The position numbers were made by a program, and so were the translations under genes. From Allorhizocola rhizosphaerae (GTDB lineage: Bacteria > Actinomycetota > Actinomycetes > Mycobacteriales > Micromonosporaceae), in contig NZ_QJUG01000026.1 in assembly GCF_003426775.1 (NCBI RefSeq), positions 1 to 53,062 on the forward strand: DNA of 53,062 nucleotides, written 5' to 3'. How positions within the stretch are numbered: position 1 is the stretch's first letter; every line of letters begins with the position of its first letter. Positions 50,299 through 53,062 of this stretch are shown piece after piece. The notes below the pieces were generated by a model. It was not told where the DNA came from, did no database searches, and was given only the letters and a program-made list of their open reading frames with translations.

Positions 50299-51486
50299 AT
50301 GCTTGAGGACGAGCTGCGAGAGATGTTCCGCGCGCGCGTCCACACCCCGCCCGCCACAGAGGATCCGGCGGGGGTGGCCATCAGCCAGGGGGAGGGCCGG
50401 ATCAGCCGGCGTCGGACACTGATCGGCACCGTGTCGGTCTTGCTGTTCGTCGCGCTCCTCGGCGGCGTCGCGTCGATCAGAGCGGTGTGGGGGCCACCCG
50501 CTGGGGCCGATCAGGCGCTCACCTTCGATGCGTACTTCGGCAGGGATGAGCAGACGCCGAGCCCCGCGCCGCCCGAATCGCTGCCGATCATCGCGATGCC
50601 GGTGGACGTGCATGTGGGGACGGCCCTGTGGACGACGGACGGGCGCCAGCTCAAGCTGCCGGGCGTCAATGAGGTGGTGGAGGTCGTCCGGGTACCCGAT
50701 GGATGGCTTTATTCCGATGACTTCCGCCTGCATCTGCTGACCCTCGGCGGCCAGCTGATACCCATCGTCGCGAGCAACCTTTCCGCGTGGACCGTCAGCA
50801 ACGACGGCAGCCAGGTCGCGACGGTCGCCGACGACACCGTGCTGGCGCTGAAGACCCCCACGGGCACGCAGAAAGCGAGGACGACCGTGCCCAACGGGGC
50901 GCGGGCCGTCGCGTTCGACGGCGCGCGGGTGGTGCTCTCGCGCAGCGACCGGGGCAGCGACAGCTGGAGCGGCGAGTCGGCGTCCTACCGCGAGGCATGG
51001 GACGCGAAACTGGTTGTCGTCTATGGCGGGCGCGGTGGGGACGCGGTCGGCCTCTATCAGCAGGGCTCGGACGTCTGCCTGGTCGACCTGCGGACACAGC
51101 CCGAGGGCTGGCAGGTCACGACCATTCTGGGCTGCGGCGATCTGCCGGCGACGGCGGCCAAGGCCGGATACGGGATGTCGCGTGCGGCACGGTCGCCGGA
51201 TGGGCGGTGGCTGGCGGTGCCGTCACCGACCGGGGTGCACCTGGTGGACCTGCAGGCGTCGCGGGTCGCGGCTGCGGGCGGCCTGGGCGGACCGCCGGTG
51301 GTCGCGCACACCTGCCTGTCGCTTCCGGACGCGCCGGCGGTGTGGTCCGATGCCGACACGGTGCTCACGATCAGCACGGCAAACGGTGTGATCGCGTGCG
51401 GGACCGACGGCGGCCGCGCCTCGGTGCAGCTACCCGGCGGGGTGTCGGACGGGTGGGCGCTGGTGCGCCGGTACGGGGTCGGTTGA
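50299..51486 (+). CDS. Membrane-anchored beta-propeller-like protein, putative anti-sigma partner
   Basis: 395 residues. A 40-residue cytoplasmic part (LEDELREMFRARVHTPPA), one helix (TLIGTVSVLLFVALLGGVAS), and an extracytoplasmic region of repeated strand units with propeller-type blades (WTVSNDGSQVATVADDTVLAL, SRAARSPDGRWLAVPSPTGVHLVD). The gene follows the SigE-family gene by four bases; the LEDELREMFR opening is characteristic of proteins paired with these sigma factors. No zinc (HxxxCxxC) anti-sigma motif is visible. Probably modulates the sigma factor; unproven. Confidence 0.8.
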   Translation: MLEDELREMFRARVHTPPATEDPAGVAISQGEGRISRRRTLIGTVSVLLFVALLGGVASIRAVWGPPAGADQALTFDAYFGRDEQTPSPAPPESLPIIAMPVDVHVGTALWTTDGRQLKLPGVNEVVEVVRVPDGWLYSDDFRLHLLTLGGQLIPIVASNLSAWTVSNDGSQVATVADDTVLALKTPTGTQKARTTVPNGARAVAFDGARVVLSRSDRGSDSWSGESASYREAWDAKLVVVYGGRGGDAVGLYQQGSDVCLVDLRTQPEGWQVTTILGCGDLPATAAKAGYGMSRAARSPDGRWLAVPSPTGVHLVDLQASRVAAAGGLGGPPVVAHTCLSLPDAPAVWSDADTVLTISTANGVIACGTDGGRASVQLPGGVSDGWALVRRYGVG

Positions 51487-51504
51487 TCGTCGTGCTATAC
51501 GTCC

Positions 51505-52122
51505 ATGGTGGACGTCAAATTGTTCGGCGAGGTCTTCGTCACCCTGCTGGTGATCACCGATCCGCCCGGCATGGTGCCGATCTTTCTTGCCTTGACCGGT
51601 ACCATGTCGGCGCGCGAGCGGCGCAAGGCCGCGTGGAACGCGGTGGCGCTGGCACTGGGTGTGATCGCGGTGTTCGCGGTTGCCGGGCGCACGATCCTGG
51701 AGTATCTGCACATTGACCTGCCGGCGCTGCAGGGGGCGGGCGGGCTGCTGCTGATCCTGGTCGCGCTCGAATTGCTGACGGGCAAGACCGAGTCGCCCGA
51801 CCAGCACAAGACGTCCAATGTGGCGCTCGTGCCGCTGGGCACGCCGCTGCTGGCCGGGCCGGGCGCGATCGTCGCGACGATGCTGTTCGTGCAGCGGTCG
51901 TCCACGGTGGGGCAATACGCGGCGATCGGTGTGGCGATCGTGCTGGTGATGGTGGCCGTGTATCTGGTGCTGCACTTCTCGGGGGCGCTGGTCCGGATAC
52001 TCAAGCCGAGCGGGATCGAGGTATTGACCCGCATCGCCGGCCTGCTGCTGGCCGCGATCGCGGTGCAGCTCATCGCGGATGCGGTCAGCGCGTTCGTGGA
52101 GAAGTACGCCCTATCGCATTAG
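51505..52122 (+). CDS. MarC-family integral membrane protein
   Basis: 205 residues with six predicted helices. FGEVFVTLLVITDPPGMVPIFLALT carries the conserved D-P-P of the first MarC repeat; VPLGTPLLAGPGAIVATMLFV is the matching motif of the second half. Family function is unresolved (transporter fold, earlier linked to antibiotic resistance without proof). ATG 51505 without a clear ribosome-binding site. Confidence 0.9.
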   Translation: MVDVKLFGEVFVTLLVITDPPGMVPIFLALTGTMSARERRKAAWNAVALALGVIAVFAVAGRTILEYLHIDLPALQGAGGLLLILVALELLTGKTESPDQHKTSNVALVPLGTPLLAGPGAIVATMLFVQRSSTVGQYAAIGVAIVLVMVAVYLVLHFSGALVRILKPSGIEVLTRIAGLLLAAIAVQLIADAVSAFVEKYALSH

Positions 52123-52152
52123 TTGTCGTACCCGGGTGGCAGTATTTGGGGC

Positions 52153-53028
52153 GTGACAGCTTGGGTGGAAAAGCCCGTCCAGCACGAGCAGCTCCGGTTC
52201 GACATGATGCCCGAGCGGCTGTTCGTGTGCACCCCCAGCAAACTCGCTGCGTTCGCGGACTGTCCGCGCAAATATCGGCACTCATATATCGACCGCCCGC
52301 CGCCGGCGAAGGGGCCGGCGTGGGCGCACAATTCGGTCGGCGCGAGCGTGCACACGGCGCTGCGCAACTGGTGGGATGTGGCGCCCGAGCGGCGGCACAG
52401 CGAGCCCGGGGTGATGGGGCGGCTGCTGCGAGCCACCTGGGTGCGCGAGGGCTATCGCGACGAGGAGCAGGAGCGGGCGGTCTTCCGGCGGGCGCTGGGC
52501 TGGCTCGAAACCTATGTGGGCTCGCTGGATCCGGAGTTCGAGCCGGTCGCGGTGGAGCGCACCGTTGCGGCCAAGACCACCGTGCTGGCGTTGAGCGGGC
52601 GCACCGACCGCATCGACCGGCGCGGCGACGAGCTCGTCATCGTGGACTACAAGACCGGGCGCGCCGGGCTCGACCAGGACGACGCGCGCGGCTCGCAAGC
52701 CCTTGCGCTGTATGCGTTCGCGGCCGAGCGCACGTTTCGGCGGGCATGCCGCCGGGTCGAGCTGCACCACCTGCCGACGGGCACCGTCGCGGCGCACGAG
52801 CACACGGAGGAGTCACTGCGGCGGCAGGTCACGCGGGCCGAAGCGGCGGCGCGCGACATCGTGGCGGCGGAGCGTGCGCTGGCAGAAGGCGTGCCGGCGG
52901 ATGAGGCGTTTCCGACCCGGCCGAGCAGGTTTTGCGGGTGGTGCGATTTTCGGCGGTCTTGCCCGGGTGGGGTGGGGGCGCCGGTGCATGAAGCTTGGGC
53001 GGGGGTTTTGGAGTTCGGCTCGGCTTGA
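52153..53028 (+). CDS. RecB-like PD-(D/E)XK exonuclease family protein
   Basis: 291 residues from GTG 52153 (an in-frame upstream extension to 52123 is less likely). Cas4/RecB-type nuclease: PSKLAAFADCPRKYRHSYI with the first cysteine, GASVHTALRNWW, ALSGRTDRIDRRGDELVIVDYKTGR (D, D, and the VDYKTG catalytic motif), QALALYAFAA, and three clustered C-terminal cysteines FCGWCDFRRSC that with the first bind 4Fe-4S. A single-strand DNA-processing role is likely. It ends 34 bases before the right edge. Confidence 0.9.
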   Translation: MTAWVEKPVQHEQLRFDMMPERLFVCTPSKLAAFADCPRKYRHSYIDRPPPAKGPAWAHNSVGASVHTALRNWWDVAPERRHSEPGVMGRLLRATWVREGYRDEEQERAVFRRALGWLETYVGSLDPEFEPVAVERTVAAKTTVLALSGRTDRIDRRGDELVIVDYKTGRAGLDQDDARGSQALALYAFAAERTFRRACRRVELHHLPTGTVAAHEHTEESLRRQVTRAEAAARDIVAAERALAEGVPADEAFPTRPSRFCGWCDFRRSCPGGVGAPVHEAWAGVLEFGSA

Positions 53029-53062
53029 GGTTGGTGGGGGCGCGAGGTGGGGCGCGAGGTGG

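Overview
The window is GC-rich actinobacterial chromosome, most like the Micromonosporales judging from gene content (sepH-serC-citA-pdxH block, several GTG starts, a SAM methyltransferase of the actinomycete DUF574 type). That family placement is inference from recalled gene neighbourhoods. At least eleven genes have a TANNNT -10 box 6-8 bases upstream of the start codon and no Shine-Dalgarno sequence, so leaderless transcription appears common.

Region 1 (1-9.9 kb) is core metabolism: the 5' part of the cell-division gene sepH (cut by the left edge), serC, citA, pdxH, an aldose epimerase, a nitroreductase, a glutaryl-CoA-dehydrogenase-like enzyme, a DUF4230 membrane protein, sdaA and a GNAT acetyltransferase.

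Region 2 (about 9.9-14.7 kb) is a graveyard next to an integration hot spot. It holds two Nudix genes closely related to the one inside the intact element, a truncated acyltransferase, a truncated VapC, a frameshifted unknown gene, an intact-looking DUF433/DUF5615 toxin-antitoxin pair, and the 3' remnant of a second integrase followed by a duplicated tRNA 3' end.

Region 3 (14,731-30,691) is a complete actinomycete integrative and conjugative element (AICE) of the pSAM2 type in tRNA-Arg(CCU). It is bounded by identical 49-bp att cores. Its genes are int, xis, a HUH replication initiator, spdB, an FtsK-like DNA translocase, a Pra-like activator with a divergent GntR (KorSA-like) repressor and a three-site operator, a PP2C phosphatase, a Pif-like Nudix gene, an XRE/TPR regulator with a flavoprotein, and, next to attL, an AT-richer cargo gene. 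The cargo encodes an 811-residue PD-(D/E)XK nuclease-P-loop ATPase fusion, the best candidate here for an undescribed (defence) system.

Region 4 (30.7-36.2 kb) has the intact tRNA, a hotdog protein, an orphan MsmK-like ABC ATPase, a decayed wall-glycopolymer cluster (cytidylyltransferase, glycosyltransferase, CDP-glycerol transferase fragments), the DUF574 methyltransferase and a 14-bp minisatellite.

Region 5 (36.2-53.0 kb) is core and conserved-unknown genes: inositol-phosphatase family, two convergent secreted coiled-coil proteins, a copper operon with a clear CsoR operator, CitE-like lyase, acyl-CoA dehydrogenase and MaoC genes resembling a known actinobacterial acyl-CoA set, thioredoxin, an rRNA/tRNA methyltransferase, a SigE-family sigma factor with a membrane partner, MarC, and a RecB-like nuclease running almost to the right edge.
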